Source of the DNA: Lomentospora prolificans
Lineage: Eukaryota; Ascomycota; Sordariomycetes; Microascales; Microascaceae
Direction: 5' to 3'
NCBI GenBank assembly: GCA_029532625.1
Contig: JARFXM010000007.1
Location: forward strand, 620,001 to 684,000
Length of the DNA: 64,000 nucleotides
Position 1 is the stretch's first letter, and each line of letters starts with the position of its first letter. A program made the translations under genes and the position numbers. Positions 22,800 through 36,177 of this stretch are shown piece after piece. The notes under the pieces are model-generated. The model was given only the letters and a program-made list of their open reading frames with translations, was not told the origin of the DNA and did no database searches.

Positions 22800-23768
22800 T
22801 CAGCTCGTGCCGTTCTCGTTCATCTCGGTATCGTCGCCACCGGCAAGGACCTTGGTCTTAGGGACATAACCCTCGGGGGGTCCGGCGCCGGGCGTGACGG
22901 CGGCAGTGTTGTCGTTCTCGTCGACAAACTCAAAGTTGTATCGGCTCAAGAGGTGAGGGATCGCAGAAAGCTGGGGACCGTAGCGCGCGGTGTTATCGTA
23001 AAGCTCGAAAAGAGGGACGGCGAGGAGCTTCATATTCTTAGGAACGCTCAAAACCTCTATCGGAACGTCGTTAGCCATATCGTACTTTGAAAGCGAACCA
23101 ACTAGGTGAACGAGCTCGGGGGAAGGTGCAACCTTCGCCCACAGCGATATATGTAGAATGAGGTTCGCAAACAGAAGGAAAAAGAGGAGGGAAAAAAAAA
23201 AGGGGCGGACAGAAGAGGGTCGCTACTCACTGCTCTTGGGAAGCTGAATGAAATAGAGCTTCTTACACTCCTTAGGCCGCGTAACATGCGCGGGAATAAA
23301 AGGATACATAAAAGTCTCAAAGTTCGGCCGCCACCACTGAGCAAGGCAATCACCAACATCCCAATCCCCGGCCTCCTCGCCCTCACCGAGCCGGCCCACG
23401 GGCGCGAGCCTCTCGTCCAGGCGCGCCTTAAACCCGGCAATCTCCTCGTCCTCGGGACGCAGGTAGTCGCCCGGCAGCTTGAAGAAGGCGTTGGCGATCT
23501 GCAACATCAAAATGTGCGGGTGGTTGTGCTCGTGGCAGACGAGGATGCCCTCGCAGGTGCGTCGCATGCCGTGCTCGCCGTAGTGCTCCTCGAGGCGCTT
23601 GAGCCGCGCGATCACGCTCGGGTCCTCCTCGGGCTGCGTCTCCTTCACGCCAAAGGTGTAGTTGGAAAGGGGGTAGAGCCGGATCGTCTCGGGCTGGTTG
23701 CCGTTGAAAGAGAGGGGGACGATCGGGGGCTTGGAGCTTTGCAGGACCTCGGGCGGAATGGTCGACAT
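22800..23768 (-). CDS. NUDT21: CFIm25/NUDT21-like pre-mRNA cleavage factor subunit (non-catalytic Nudix fold)
   Basis: Cleavage factor Im 25-kDa subunit, which binds UGUA elements in pre-mRNA and guides poly(A) site choice. Exons 23768-23231 and 23101-22800 with a 129-nt intron (GTGAGT...CCTAG); 279 residues. Family signatures: GMRRTCEGILVCHEH, FFKLPGDYLRPEDEE, DCLAQWWRPNFETFMYPF, PAHVTRPKECKKLYFIQLP, then after the splice VPKNMKLLAVPLFELYDN and LPHLLSRYNFEF-like sequence. The Nudix box keeps the first Gly and Glu, but its REUxEE core is replaced (KARLDER), as in human CFIm25, so it should bind RNA rather than hydrolyse nucleotides. Fungal additions are a longer N-terminus and an acidic, Gly-rich tail of about 35 residues. 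Confidence 0.95.
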
Positions 23769-24535
23769 CTTGGCTGGGCGTGCGTGTGTGTGTGTGGGGT
23801 GGGTGTTTCTGGATGGAAAGGGAAAACAGTTAATGCGAATGGGAAATGAGAATCCGGTAACCGTGAGGTTGGAGCCGATTGAGGGATGTGGTTTTCGTGG
23901 CGTAATTGAAGAGAAGGGGCCAATGGGCGGTGGGATGGAAGAAGTGGGAGTGAGTGGTGGTGGGTTTGGGGAGATGTCTTGGGGAGCTTTCTTTCAGCCT
24001 TGTCAAGAAAATGGGCCAGCCAAGTGCCGCCCTGAGCTCAAAGTACTCCAGTCCCGCCCCTCTTCGCCAGCTACGTTCCACCCTCGCCAGCAACACAACG
24101 CTGAATGCCAGAACGAGAATCTGGACTTCGGACGGGGATTAAGTCAAAATTAACGAATGATTTGTTTAATGTACGTTTGCATGCGAATATGTCTTTCTAC
24201 TTTGTTGGGCTCGTTAATCGGATGGAAAAAACCGCCGAGAACCGTGGAGCTCCTAGATGCACCATTGGTGCCTCTTCATGGCCAAGTTTCGCGCTCACAA
24301 CTTGGACCTATTCAAAGATACAATTCAAAACGTCAAGTGCTTCTTGTAATTCAATCTATGCATTCATCAATGCTACCAAGTTTCCTAGCGTGTAGAATCC
24401 TCGCTATTCCTGAGAAACCCAAAAATAAAAGAAAAAAACAAGACCGCTACCCGTTTCAGCAGCATCCCGCACAAGGCGCCCATATCATGTTCCCTACAAT
24501 TACACATGTACGCTCTATTCCCTAGGCTCTCTGAT
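23769..24535. other. Intergenic region between CFIm25 promoter and CPY 3' end
   Basis: About 0.8 kb. It starts with a short GT-rich run (near 23781-23796) just upstream of the CFIm25 ATG. Open frames here overlap shadows only; no gene seen. Confidence 0.6.
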
Positions 24536-26241
24536 TTAAGCGTTCCACTCACCGCCGAGCCAGCGGTTGAAGAAGTCGAGAGAAGCCTCGGGCTGGTCCA
24601 TGGGCACCATGTGGCCGGCCTGGTAGATCTGCATAAACGTAAAGTTGCCGCTAGTCTTGACCTTGCCGTACGAGTCACCCTTGCTCTCGGTGCTCGCAAC
24701 GTGGAGATCCTCGAGCTTGGCATCGTTGAAGCCCTTCTTGCCAGACCACTCAAGCTCCTCAGTCCACGCCTGGTTGCCGAGCCAGTTGCAGATGTAGTCG
24801 GCGTCACCGGCGTAGATCAAGACAGGGATCTCCTTGAGGAGATCGGGCACGAGGCGGTGGTAGGGCTGGAACCAGTCGCCGGCGAAGAGGAAGCCACGGT
24901 TGACGTCGAAGTTGCAGCTGTCGTAGCTCGACACCTCGGCACCGAGAGCCTCCATGACGTCGGCGCGGTTGAGGTAGTCCGACACGTATCCGAGACCGCG
25001 GTAGCAGAGGTTAGAGTTGTCCTCGCACTCGCCACGAATGTCGTACACGTTCCTGCCAGTCCTCTGGTAAGGTCCGATCATGGCGTTGTTGCAGTAGATG
25101 CTGGCGGGGACGCAGGACCAGGCACTGCCGGACTGGTAGCAGCTGTTGATCATAGACTGACACCTAGGAAGGGCGTTGTCCATGGAGCGGCACTCGCTCT
25201 CGCTGAGAACGGCGGGGTAGCCACCTTCACCGCACGCCATGGGGCGGTAGTACCCGTACTGAGTATAGCCATCGGTGAGACCGTTGCCAATGAGCACGCT
25301 CTTGAGATTGATGTTGCGGTTCTTGTGCTGGAGAATTTCCGAAGCAAAGACGGGGATGTAGTGTCCAGCATAGGACTCGCCGGCAATGTGGAAGTCCTGC
25401 TTGGCGTACTGGGGGAATTGATGGAAGAAGAGGCTGAGAAGGGCGTGGACATCCTTGCCGGCCGCGACGCTGTCAGTGACAGACGAGCCGCTGTACGAGT
25501 ATCCGGCGTTGACGGGCTGGTCAAGAAAGATGACCGAGGCGTTGTTGTTCCACGAGAAGGGGTTGTTGACGACCTTGATGTTCTTGTCGATGCTCGCGGG
25601 GCCGAGCTCGAGGAAGAGGCCGGTCAACGACGAGCAGCCAGGGCCGCCGTTGAGCCAGAGCACAACGGGGTCGTTCTCGGGGTCGTTCCTGGACTCGAAG
25701 AACCCTGTTGATTTCCAGCATTAGTTTTGCTTCCGCGCAAAGAGAAAAATAAAAAGCCGGCAACGGATCAAGACCTACAGTAGAAGAGATGCTTGTCATT
25801 CTCGTTATCGTCAAGATAACCGCTGTACTGCTTCACGGTGTCAACACCAAGTGACGAGGGATCGACCTTCCTCGCCCTAAGATCGTAAGAGCCGAGCTGA
25901 CCTCCAATGGTCCTCTCGCCACCCGAGGTCCAGAGCGCCTCGACGTCGGCGCCCCTGACAACGTGATCCCACTTGCTGTCGGGCCTGCGGTTGGCAGGCT
26001 TAGGCTTGTGAGCCAATGCAGACGCCTTGAAAGCCTCTACGGCGTCGGGCGCGAGGAGCGAAACCTCGTCCCAGAGCGCCTTGGCCTCGGACCCGGCCTT
26101 GGTGATGGCCTGTTGGATCGTGTCCCAGGTGTTGAGGGGCTTCTTCTCAACAGCAGCATTGTCGCCGCCGAGGCGAACCTGGCTCTCGAAAGCAAGAGCC
26201 GATGAAGCGGCGCCCAGTACGAGGGAAGTTGTGAGCCTCAT
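24536..26241 (-). CDS. cpyA: Vacuolar serine carboxypeptidase Y (CPY)
   Basis: Family S10 serine carboxypeptidase, made as a prepropeptide and matured in the vacuole. Exons 26241-25779 and 25704-24536 with a 74-nt intron (GTAGGT...CAACAG); the split Trp codon restores FYWFFESRNDP. Product 543 residues. It has a cleavable signal peptide (hydrophobic core LVLGAASSALA, cut before F18 or nearby), a propeptide of about 110 residues, the LWLNGGPGCSS oxyanion motif, catalytic Ser at about 265 in GESYAGHY, Asp at about 457 in AGDADYICNW and His at about 519 in QAGHMVP. The many paired cysteines in the middle are typical. An N-glycosylation sequon (NFT) lies in the C-terminal part. The length matches filamentous-fungal CPY. 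Nothing unusual. Confidence 0.97.
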
Positions 26242-28344
26242 GGTTGCGGTGGTGGGAAGGTCTTTGTCTCTCTCACTTGCGAGAGGCGGGGGGGATCAAC
26301 ACCTTTTGAAAGCTCGTTTCAAAACAATCGCTCAGTGCTTGAACGGTCCGGCCGAAAATGAGTGTGTTTAGAGGTAGGAGAAATAATAAGATGGAGGATG
26401 GGGGTGCTGGGAGGTAAATACTGAAGAGAAGAGGAGAGGGTTTGTTATGGGAGGTTGGAGTGGGAAGCAGTGAGAGGAGGTTCCGGGTATCAGTGACGAA
26501 GCAGGCAGCTTCGTTACCAGGTGATCTGAGGCGGAGACCCTGGGCGGGCGAACTCCGATGACGAAGCAACAAGCAACAGAGCCCACAGACCCGGGGGAGG
26601 AGGGGGGAACTTGGAAGACTGGCAGCTGAAACAGGAAAGGTCACGGGAGGTACTGCCAGCATTCTGGAGCAGAGTACCTGGTACATAGGCTGACTGACCT
26701 TTTGGCTCTACTTGGCCACTGCACCGACCATCTCCAATACGGAGATTCTCCACATGCGCCTCTCTTGCCGCCCTGCATACTGGGCATGCGATAAAGTATC
26801 GGATACTTGATATCAGCAGGCAACATACATGATGAACGGTACCTGTCTGCCCTGCGAGAAAAAAGGTCCACGGGTGCTTGACGGCCAGTGTGACTCCTCC
26901 CAGGAACTTTGTTGGGGGGGTTTTGGGGGGGGAGGGGGACTGGGTTGCACCAGACGCTAGGCGGCCATGCTGGAAGAGGCAACAGTACCTTCGTACAACA
27001 GGACACTCTGCTCCTGGTTGTGCACAGCGTCCTCGTGCCGCCACACTGCAGGTACCGGTCATTGATGGATCAATTTTCGTGCGCTGTTCCTTGCTGGCAG
27101 CTGGTACCTGGATGGCCCTGACTCGTTCCTCTGAGCTTCGCGTCTGAACCGGTTGCTAAAGCATGGATTAATTCCCGTCCTCCACTTGTTCGTCCAAATT
27201 ATGATTCAACCCGTAGGATTTTTACTTAAATACATCATCCTCTTCTCCCTCTACATTGAGATCTTTTGCTCGAGAAAGGAGAGCAGAAAAGGGTTGATGA
27301 TTCGGTCGAATTGACCCTTGGGTTGAGGCACCAGACCCATGAAGTGCCAATCGGTAATAATAGGAAAGAAGAACCCAGGTACCTCCCCCAACCAGAAGCT
27401 GGCTGTCCCCATCTTACGTCGCCGAATTGGTGCCTGTGTCGCCTTCTCGTCCTCGCCAGCGTCTGCTTTGGGCCGATTCACATCACACACGTCACCACCT
27501 CGCTGGCTCTGCCGACTTGTAAATGGGCCTCCGAGGAGACCTGGTTGCCTCGTGCTCACCATGGTCAGCCTCACAGTCCCCCTAGGCCAAAAAAGGGTTG
27601 TGTACGTACCTGGTTACGGGCAGATGCACGTTTGGTAGCCTTACTCAACCAAGAATAATTGGAAGTGAATTCACAATGGAACATGTCAATTATGCACGAC
27701 TACTGAGGGAACCCACTAACACTCCAATCTCTCACTGCCTCACCAACTCGGGGGACGGGACAAGCAAAATCTTGTAGGAAGCAGGCGACATAGGTCACAG
27801 CTCATCGATCCAACACTACTCCTCCCTTCGCGCTTCAAGGCCCACCCTCATCGCTCTAACTCTTAAGCCTTCGTCTTCTCTAGACAGCTAAAACAAACAC
27901 TCTGATTTCCCCACGACATCTCATGTGCCCGTTCATAATGCTTGATCGATACGATTTGTGGCATGCAGAACCTGAACTCCAATTGAACATTAACCAGTCG
28001 ATGCCTCGTATAGTGTGGCCATTCGAGTGCACCCGACGTCTAGAATGTGTCTCTATGCGATAAGGCCCCGCCATGTCTTCTTCTTCTTCTTCTTCAGGTT
28101 GCAATCCTCGCCCCTTTGTTCAGTGTCCCGTCATCATCATCCCTACTGCTGTTCGTAGAGCAGGGGCCATTTTGGAAAATTGTTTAGTTAAGCCAACCGT
28201 GCATAAAAAATCCTCGCCCCTTAGGCATTTCGTCCAGTCGATTAGAAGGCCGGATGTTATCCCATTGTTCAAAAACCGAAGAGTCGCTTAGAGCCTGCAC
28301 GACTTTTTCTGATTCTACTGACACTCGACCTCTCGCGATCGCCT
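26242..28344. other. Intergenic region between CPY promoter and Ubp12 3' end
   Basis: About 2.1 kb. It contains a G-run rich patch (26911-26938) and a (TCT)7 microsatellite at 28075-28095. No coherent gene, RNA gene or mobile element recognised. Confidence 0.6.
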
Positions 28345-31300
28345 CTATTCCTTCGTCTCGTCCTCCAGTCGAATTTCCGCAACAGTGTCAGAGTCTTGGT
28401 CTTGCGCTCGGCTCCAGCCCGCAGTTCCGCGGACGCCGTCCCAGGAAATCTGAGTCGCTCCGCCTTCCGAAATAACCGCAGGTGCTGCTTCCGTATATTC
28501 GTAATCCGGGAGCTCCTCGCTTTGAGCAATCGGCTCAAAGTACGCCCCTGGCGCGTCCGGGAGAGCGTGATCGGAATCCATGAGGGTATCGGGGCCTTCA
28601 CTGGCCGAGTCGAGCTGCGCGTCGTCGCTAGCATAGTCAACAAGTGATATCTTTCCAGGGTCCTCGCTGCTTGCTATCGCGCCGTTCAGCTGACCAAAGC
28701 TCCATCCCGTCGAGTACGCCCCAGCTGCCGCCGTGTTACTGGACTCACCCATTTCGACTCCCTCATCCTCCATGCTCGGGTGCAGAGATGTGTACGACGG
28801 GAGTTCATCCATCGGCTCAGAACCACCACGATTTGCTCCCCGCAGGTGAGTCGTCCCGCTCTCCGTTCCCTTGCCACCGGTCGACGAGCCATACTGGGAT
28901 GACACGCCAACCCGCGGCTCGTCCCCCGATCCCGCCTCGTCCGAGTCTTCGTCGAATCGGCCGCTGAATCGCGCCTCAATCTCCGCGAAGCGGGGTCCAC
29001 CAAGTGGGACGGACGATCGACGTCGGTAGAAGAGTAGATAGGCGGCGCTGGTCACGACCTGTGAGGGGTCCTTAACCTTGCTCACGGAACTGTCTAGATA
29101 ATGGCAAATCCGCCAGGTCAATGATTGGCCCACAAAGAAATGGATAGAAGGGGAAGGAAAACTGTTGGTGCAAGTAATGAATGAGAACACTTACCGTTGT
29201 AGTGATACCACGCTCCATCGAGGAAATTCTTGGCACTCGCTGTGTAGTGACCTCCGCCAAGTCCACCGTAGTGCTCATCGACGCCGATAAGATCGTAAAC
29301 TTCAACCTTGCCGTCTTCTTTGTGCAATACACGGGTTTCAAGGTCTAGTCCCTCAACGGGGAAGGCGACCTTGATATCAATTTTGTCGCGGCGGTAGTGC
29401 GAAGAGCTGAATCGCTTCAGGTGGCACACAAGAATATCGGGCGTCTTCCAAAGATCGAACTTCTTGCTAGCGCGTCTATGTTCCTTACATCGGGGACAAT
29501 ACCACATGTCTTGCTCGGAGAGGACCTCGGCTCGCTCAAACTCGTCAAGGCAGTCGTCAAGGGTGATGCCATTGCTACGGCGGGAAACGCGGGCCTTGCG
29601 CTTCATCTCCAGGCCAACATCTTTGAGTTGCTCAGGGTCAGTAAACCTCTTGGCGCCGCGCTTGTCGCCGTACTCAGACGTCTCTTGGCCGAAAACCATG
29701 TCCCACGCTTCTTCTGACCAGTCAACAACAATGCCTTCGCCAAGATGAACAAGAGATCCGTCATCAATGAGCGAAGGAATCTGGGGCTGCGGAGGTATAT
29801 CAGGCATCTGGTAACCATTGGATGAATGCTTGCCGCGCCTGGCTTTTACCGCGCGGCGGTCCTTCTTGGAGTACGTCTTCTTGTGTTTCCCAGGCCGGCC
29901 TCGGCCAACCTTGTGCTTGGCTTTAGCGCCGCCGGCCATGCGCTTGGGGTTCTTCGGGCGCAAGTTAGTGAACGTATTGTAGCAGAAAAAAGTTGCCATT
30001 GCATACCTTGAATGAGACAGTAACTTCATCTTCGGACGACTCCTCAGCCATGCGCGTTTGGGTAGGCGCATTGACGGAGCTCTCCTCACTGCCACTTTCA
30101 TTATCGGAGGCATTGCCGTTGGTCCATTCGCCAGTGCTCTGTGTGTCATCATCGACGGGCGTATCGGGCTCAGGTAGTCGGGTAGAGAGCTTCGGGTACG
30201 TCTTGTTGTCCTCCACAGCGTTCCACCCTGTGGCCATCACACCATCCGAGTTACGGCCATCGCTGAAGTAGCTCATCTCGAAGAGATTCTGGAGACGCGG
30301 GTCTAGGAACTGCTCAGGCTCGACCCATCTGGGCCGTTGCGAGTTGAACCGTTTTAGGATAGTGACCGCGGGGCTAAACGAAGAATGTTAGTCGCAAAAA
30401 CGTCATAAAGAGCGGGGAACAGTAGTGGTGTACGCACGTCTTGGAAGCCTTGGAAGGAGCGTTGGTGGCGTCCTTCATAGTGATGTCCACAATGTCCTCT
30501 TCCCCTTCAACAGACTTGGCAATTATCTTGGAATCTCCGGAATCTCCGTCCGAGGTAAGCGCCATCTCGGCATCCGTGTTCTCGCTCGTCTCACCTCCAT
30601 CATCGTGAAGAACAGACCATGTTGAAAACGTCGCAACCTTCTCGAGAATCTTTCTCCGAATGGCATCCTCGCTGCGAGCCTGTTGCAGAGTAGTTAGCAT
30701 TGTTAAGGGCTGATCTGGTACAGAAACCTAAGAGTCGCGACTTACTTCCTCTCGCGTAAGGACGATGAAGTGAGGAGGAACATTGTCATCCTTCTTATAT
30801 GAAGTACGGTTAAATCGGGTCTCCCGACGGTGAATAATGGGGACGGCCATCTGATCGCAGCGGGGGTCGTCCCAGGTGTCATCTTCACTCTCGGGACTAT
30901 CTCCATCAAGCTTGCGACTGCGACGCCTGTTCTCCATGGAGACAGGGCGAGGAGGCCAGTTGGAGGCGGGCCTCTCAAGCTCATGTACGGTAGGGTGATC
31001 GCTTCCTTGAATCTCTTCCGAGACATCCATAGAGTCGTCGTACATCTTGAAGAACTTGCCTTTGAATTCCTCTGCCCCGATGAGACGCTCGATGGGGACG
31101 CCGGTGCGTTCAGAGACGAACTGCTTCATAGTTTCAATGGAGCTGTGTTGGGGGATGTCGACCTCCAGGTAGACAGGAGCGTCATTGAGGGGATAGAACT
31201 TGACAGCCTTAGACCATAGGTTCTCAACAGGGAGAGGGAGCGTGAGGTTGTTGAAAGGATCAAAGGTGATACTGATCTTGTGGCAAACCGGGCACTTGAG

Positions 31301-33209
31301 AGTGCTCTTGTACAGACCAGTGAAGAGATCAGCGATGACGGAATCGTCTCGTCGCTTGGTAATATCCCAAACCTCGTCAGCCATTTTAGCAATGGCGGCT
31401 TGATCATTGATCATATCGTCGGTGGAATCGGGCTTCTCAATGTAGGGCTTGCGCTTGACCCGGCTAAGGTCTTCTTGCAAAGCATCAAGAAGGAAGCCGA
31501 GGAACTCCTGCGAGTCCTGCTGTCCCCAAGACGCAAAAGTCGGCCGGCACTGCCCAGCAACGCTCTTGAAGCTTGAGGGCCGGAGATAATCATTGCAGTG
31601 GTACATCTCCTTCAACAAGTTCCCATATGCCAACGCCATCTTACCCTTGAACGCAAGAGGGTTGTCAGTGTTGATCTCTTCCACATACTCGTCGGTAAGA
31701 AAATATTTAGTAAGTTCCTCTACACTTCGCACACATTGGAGCGCCGAGTTCATGTAGCATGTGTTTCCGAGGTTTCCAAGGCCAACGGCCCCGGTGCCTC
31801 GCCAACCTTTCTTCTTCTGCGCCCTACCCCGAGTGACAGGGCCGAGAGCGGGACTATTACGGCCACTGCTTGCCCGGGATTGAGTGGAGATGTTCGCGGG
31901 CCGGGATTTGCCATTAGCTTTGGCAATTTTAGTAGAAACCCAGCCACCACCTTCGGCAGATTCCTCCACAACAATGGTCTTATCCGTGACCAAGTTATAG
32001 ATGTTGAGAGTGGACTTTCCGTTGTATTTCGGATTACCAGTTTGATCCTCGCCTTCGATCTTGGCCCTCCTGTTACGTTCAACCTGAGACCAGCTGGGGA
32101 CATCCAAGAGAAGGCTGCTCCACGAGTCTTGGGGATTGGAATTGGCAGACTCGGGTGGCGTAGTAGGAGGCGTCAGAGCAGAGGCCGAGGGAGTGAGCTG
32201 GGCGGAAACCTCTGGGATGGTTCGGTCGACCTCCCAAAGCCGAATCTTGCGCTCATGAGGAATGCCGAGGACATCCTTGATGTCCTTGATAAATTGTTGA
32301 TAGGGGTATCCCGCACTCCTAACCATGATAATAGGGGGCGGGTTGCTTGCCTTGACAGACTGTGGAATGTTGATGCCACTAACGTCAGACCAGAGGCGAT
32401 GAATAGTAAATACGGGAGGGTGCAATTCATAGATAATATTAGGAGGTGAGGTCGGGTCAGCCTGAGTATTGAGAGCAACACGGCGGATAGGATATTGGCC
32501 ATCCTTGAGGCCATACCACTTTTGAATGAGGTTCCATGCATCTTCGGAGAACAGTTCACTGCTCTCTAGGTCTGTTCCAGGCTTCAGACGAACAAAATGT
32601 TCCCCTGATGGTTGCTCGAGCACCTCCTGGATGATATCAGAGTTATCAACCGGTCCTAGAGTCTCATCTGGAGTAGCCTCCTTAGCATGTTTAGGATCTC
32701 CCCCAAGAGCTAACGCCTTATTGACCCAAGTCTTTGTTGTCACAAATGCAACATCATTCTCCTGGACAGGAGTTTCATTGAACGCCCGCTGGAGGGTCTG
32801 AATAGTTTTGAGCTGCTCAGGCAGAGGTGGCGCTAGTAGACATGTCAGTTCCCCGAACATTTGAAGTGTAGGCAGCCACAAAGGAAAGGTATTTACTGGT
32901 CTCGGTTTCCAAGACTGGAGAGCCACTCGGCGAAGTAGGTAAGGGCGACTGGCCCGTAGATGATGACTCTAAAGACTCCGACAACGGTGTACCCCGCCTC
33001 CGCCTTCGCCTCTTGCTGTTTGACGTGCTCGACTTACTGGCATCGGGATTTTGGGCGTAGCCTGGGCCTGAATCAGGTGCATCCACGCTCATAGCTCTGG
33101 GGAATTCGGACGCGGACTGGCCCGTCGACTCGTTGGGTTCGGGATCCATACTAGAAGCACGGCGTTTCAAGGGTGAAGAGGAGCGGATAGAGTCTCCATT
33201 CCCGGACAT
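28345..33209 (-). CDS. UBP12: Ubiquitin carboxyl-terminal hydrolase, Ubp12/USP4-15 type
   Basis: Cysteine deubiquitinase of family C19. Six exons: 33209-32897, 32832-30746, 30679-30438, 30373-30007, 29951-29195 and 29093-28345; five introns of 55-101 nt; 1504 residues with every joint in frame. Order: Ser-rich, basic N-terminus; DUSP-like and ubiquitin-like segments (about 130-310); Cys box GLGNLGNTCYMNS with the nucleophile at about 463; QQDSQEFLGFLLDALQEDL; two CxxC zinc-ribbon pairs (CPVC and, far downstream, CPRC) separated by an acidic Ser/Asp-rich insertion; His box GGGHYTASAKNFLDGAWYHYN with the catalytic His at about 1238; an acidic, disordered C-terminal tail of about 240 residues. 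Exon 5 opens with a very basic Lys/Arg/Gly stretch of about 45 residues, probably a nuclear signal or RNA-contact region. A split catalytic domain is normal for this subfamily. Confidence 0.95.
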
Positions 33210-36177
33210 GATTGCTCGGTGAGTATATCGGATGGGAGACCGGCTTCTGGCTGAGGCAGGATGCAGCCCGGTGCCAGTCTCGGTAGTTGCGGAGGAAGGC
33301 TCGCCGTCAAGTGAGAGCTCGGCGTAGGCGGCGCAGGGTGAGGATGCTGTGGACGAGGCGTACTCGGCGGAGACGAGAGAAGAGTGGCGAGTCTGTAAAT
33401 GCGGTGGGAGGCTCGATATGGAGTCCTGGGGTAGGACGGTAGAGAAGCTTGAATTGGACGCGACGGAAAAGGAAAAGGAGGCTTGGTCGTCGTCGTCGTT
33501 GGACTCGCAGGAGGGGATGACAGACTCGGCCGGGGTGGTTTGTGGCGAGGGTGATCGTTCCGAGTCCCTATCGCGTGCCGAATTGCGGGTGACCTTTCTT
33601 TTCTTTAAGGAAGACGTGATGACGACGAGCTGCCCGGGCAGCTCGGGTACTGGGGTCGATAAGGAAGGGGAGGCGGGAGTGAGCGTGACAAGGTGTCATG
33701 GGCAGTGGTTCAAGGCTAAAGAGGCTATTCACCTCTGGTATCGAAGCCTCGAAAATCGGTTTCCTATGTGCAAGGCCTGGTCCAGAGCCCAGCGCTACTA
33801 TTAATACTTTTGATCCACGGAGGAAATTGGAACGAATAGATGAGTGATAGAGGAGGCTGATGCACATCCAGCAAGTGAGAAGGGCGGTGTTCCAGTGATT
33901 TTTGCACGGCTTGGTTCAGCCCAGGCCTGACCGCATTCGAACTTGGCTGGGGGTGGAGGGGGGCTTGGGGCGGCCAGGAGGGGCTTGGAAAGGAACCTTC
34001 AAGTCAGTTATAGTGGTGTTTGTGCGGTAAGTGACTTCAACGTCAGGTTTACTTTTCCCTTGCTGGGACTGGCCCAGGTGAGCCGGCCCCTGGTTCCAAG
34101 ACACAGAGTAAAGCGGTGTCCGTGGGAGTGGCATGTACCTTACCTACACTGGTGTGCTTCGTGGGTACCTATTCGCCAGCGGCCGAAACATTCCCTGGCA
34201 GGCGGCTCCGAGACTCGGGGATTGGGTTTGCCTCGCGTCCCTGGACCGGATAGACAGAGAAAGAAAGATACTTGAGGCTCAAATGTAGAGGAAAACGCCT
34301 TCAGCAGAGTGGCTCGATGTGTGAGAGTGTGTGGGTTTTTTTTTTTTTTACTTTCCGAAGCGCAGAAAACTGCGAAAATTCAGGAATGATTTTTGCAGCA
34401 AGAATTTTTTTTTTCTGGGGCCCGCTGACAAAGTCGCGAGACATGTGTGGGAAGTACCTTCTAGTGTCGATTCTATTGAGGGGATACGTACGAGTAAGTG
34501 GTACATTGGCGAGCCTGCTGAAAACCAAGTTAATTTAGGCATTCGACGGGCTGGTTTTGATTCTCGCCTTCCCCATTCGTCCTCCCGGATGCCTAACGCC
34601 CCATACTTCACCGTACTTGCCACGGAAGCCTGGTCTGGCCGGCTCAAGGCCAGGGCTCAATGCCTGGCTATGCTAGAAATGCATCAGGGCGTTGAGGAAA
34701 CGAAATTATGAGGAAAGCTCCCGGCTTTACTGCGCTCCTCCGCGGGCTGGCTGGCTGGCCTGGGCCGAGGACGAACTAGCACCCGGCGTCAAAAAGAACA
34801 CCTCACTGCCAAGTTTACGCCCTCCCTTCTGGCTCGCTGGCAGACCTGTTTTCCAGTTTTACAACAGGCTCAGCCAGCAGGACCTGAGGAATTAGTACGC
34901 AACGTCCACAGCTGGCACTGCGCCAGTCCGGCGACAAGGATGTGGAAGGTTGGGTGGAGCACGTCTCTGCACGCACAGGCCGAATTATGACCTAAAGCCA
35001 AAAATTTGCCTCCTCCCTGATTGGAAACATGCTGAGATCTCCAGGCTTTGAGCGGGGAGAAGGGGCAACTGAGGGACTGTGCCAACAACTGTTCCGTTGG
35101 TCTGACTGCCCCAAGTGGATTCCTTACTCAACCAACCCCCCAGGCGGATTCCACGTTCTGAAGGCCAGCGTTGCCTAATATTATGTAACCTAAGAGCAGT
35201 GTGAGGCCAGGGATCGAAAACGAGGCTTTCATCGCCGAAGAACTAAGTCTCGTGTGACTGACCCAGGCCGCTCCTTCGGCGCTCTCCTTGAAACTACCAC
35301 TCGATTGAAGCGTGAGGGATGGCTGAGGGATCGAACCCTTATAAGCCCCCATCGACAACCAGAGTAACCGCACAATTAACAACATCTCGATCGTCAAGTA
35401 GCCGGTGAAGTTCGCCTGAGTGCAGCATCACCAATAAGTTGCAATACCAATAAACATTCATAATGTACATTCACACATATATAGTATATGTATATACTCC
35501 GCGACACACGGCCCCACGGTTCCGCTGAATAACCCTCCTTTCCGGCTCTGAGAACCCTCCCTTCCAACCCATTCCGAGCGCTCTATACAATAACCCACTT
35601 ACCAAACACGTCTTTTCCGTTTTTGGGGGGGCCGCTCCACAGGCCGTTTTGTTGCAACAGTATATCAATGTTCCGCGAGTTTCCTTCTGGTTTCTAGCCA
35701 CGTGTGTGCGATCGAGAGGTCCAGGTGAGGAACTAAATGAGCCGGGGATGCAATCGAGACTCATAAGAAAGCGAGACAAAGCCTGTAGCCCAAGAATTGG
35801 AAGGCTTCAGGTAGTTGTAATACATCGCAATGTACTCAGTCCCATTCTCGAGTTTTCACGCCTTCATTATTGTATACATCGTACTGGAAAAGAAAGAAGT
35901 TCATGCTTTTCTTCCCGCCGCCCAACACCAAGAAGAAAAAGATGGAGAGTATAGAGAGAAAATGTCGTGATGCAGTAAAATCATCCAAGCCAAACTCCGA
36001 TAACACGTTTCCCATTTTGTCGATGGAGAAAAGAAAAAGGGGGAACCTTATTATGAGATAATCCGCAGACGCAAGAGGTGTGACATTGCTCTTGCTCCTG
36101 GGCAAACGTTTGATTAGTGACAGGCCAAGTGATAGTCCGGTTCCGCCCGATGACCTGAAGAGGACCGATATAAGCTA
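33210..36177. other. Intergenic region of about 3 kb between Ubp12 promoter and PDE 3' end
   Basis: An open frame on the plus strand at about 33349-33804 faces away from Ubp12; it has no recognisable domain and is probably chance. Poly-T runs lie at 34336-34350 and near 34406. GCTGGCTGGCTGG and CAGCCAGC motifs occur at 34746-34880. On the minus strand near 35325-35345 a GGTTCGATCCC string resembles a tRNA B box but has no matching A box or stems. No gene called. Confidence 0.55.

Noticed and set aside
24506..25711. 401-codon plus-strand open frame
   Set aside because: It lies antisense to the carboxypeptidase Y gene and is a shadow of its GC-rich codon positions.
31598..32449. 283-codon plus-strand open frame
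   Set aside because: Antisense shadow of the Ubp12 gene; no domain of its own.
33349..33804. 151-codon plus-strand open frame divergent from Ubp12
   Set aside because: No ATG at its 5' end in good context and no recognisable domain; more likely the Ubp12 promoter.
35320..35420. Minus-strand GGTTCGATCCC resembling a tRNA B box
   Set aside because: No A box at the right distance and no cloverleaf stems.
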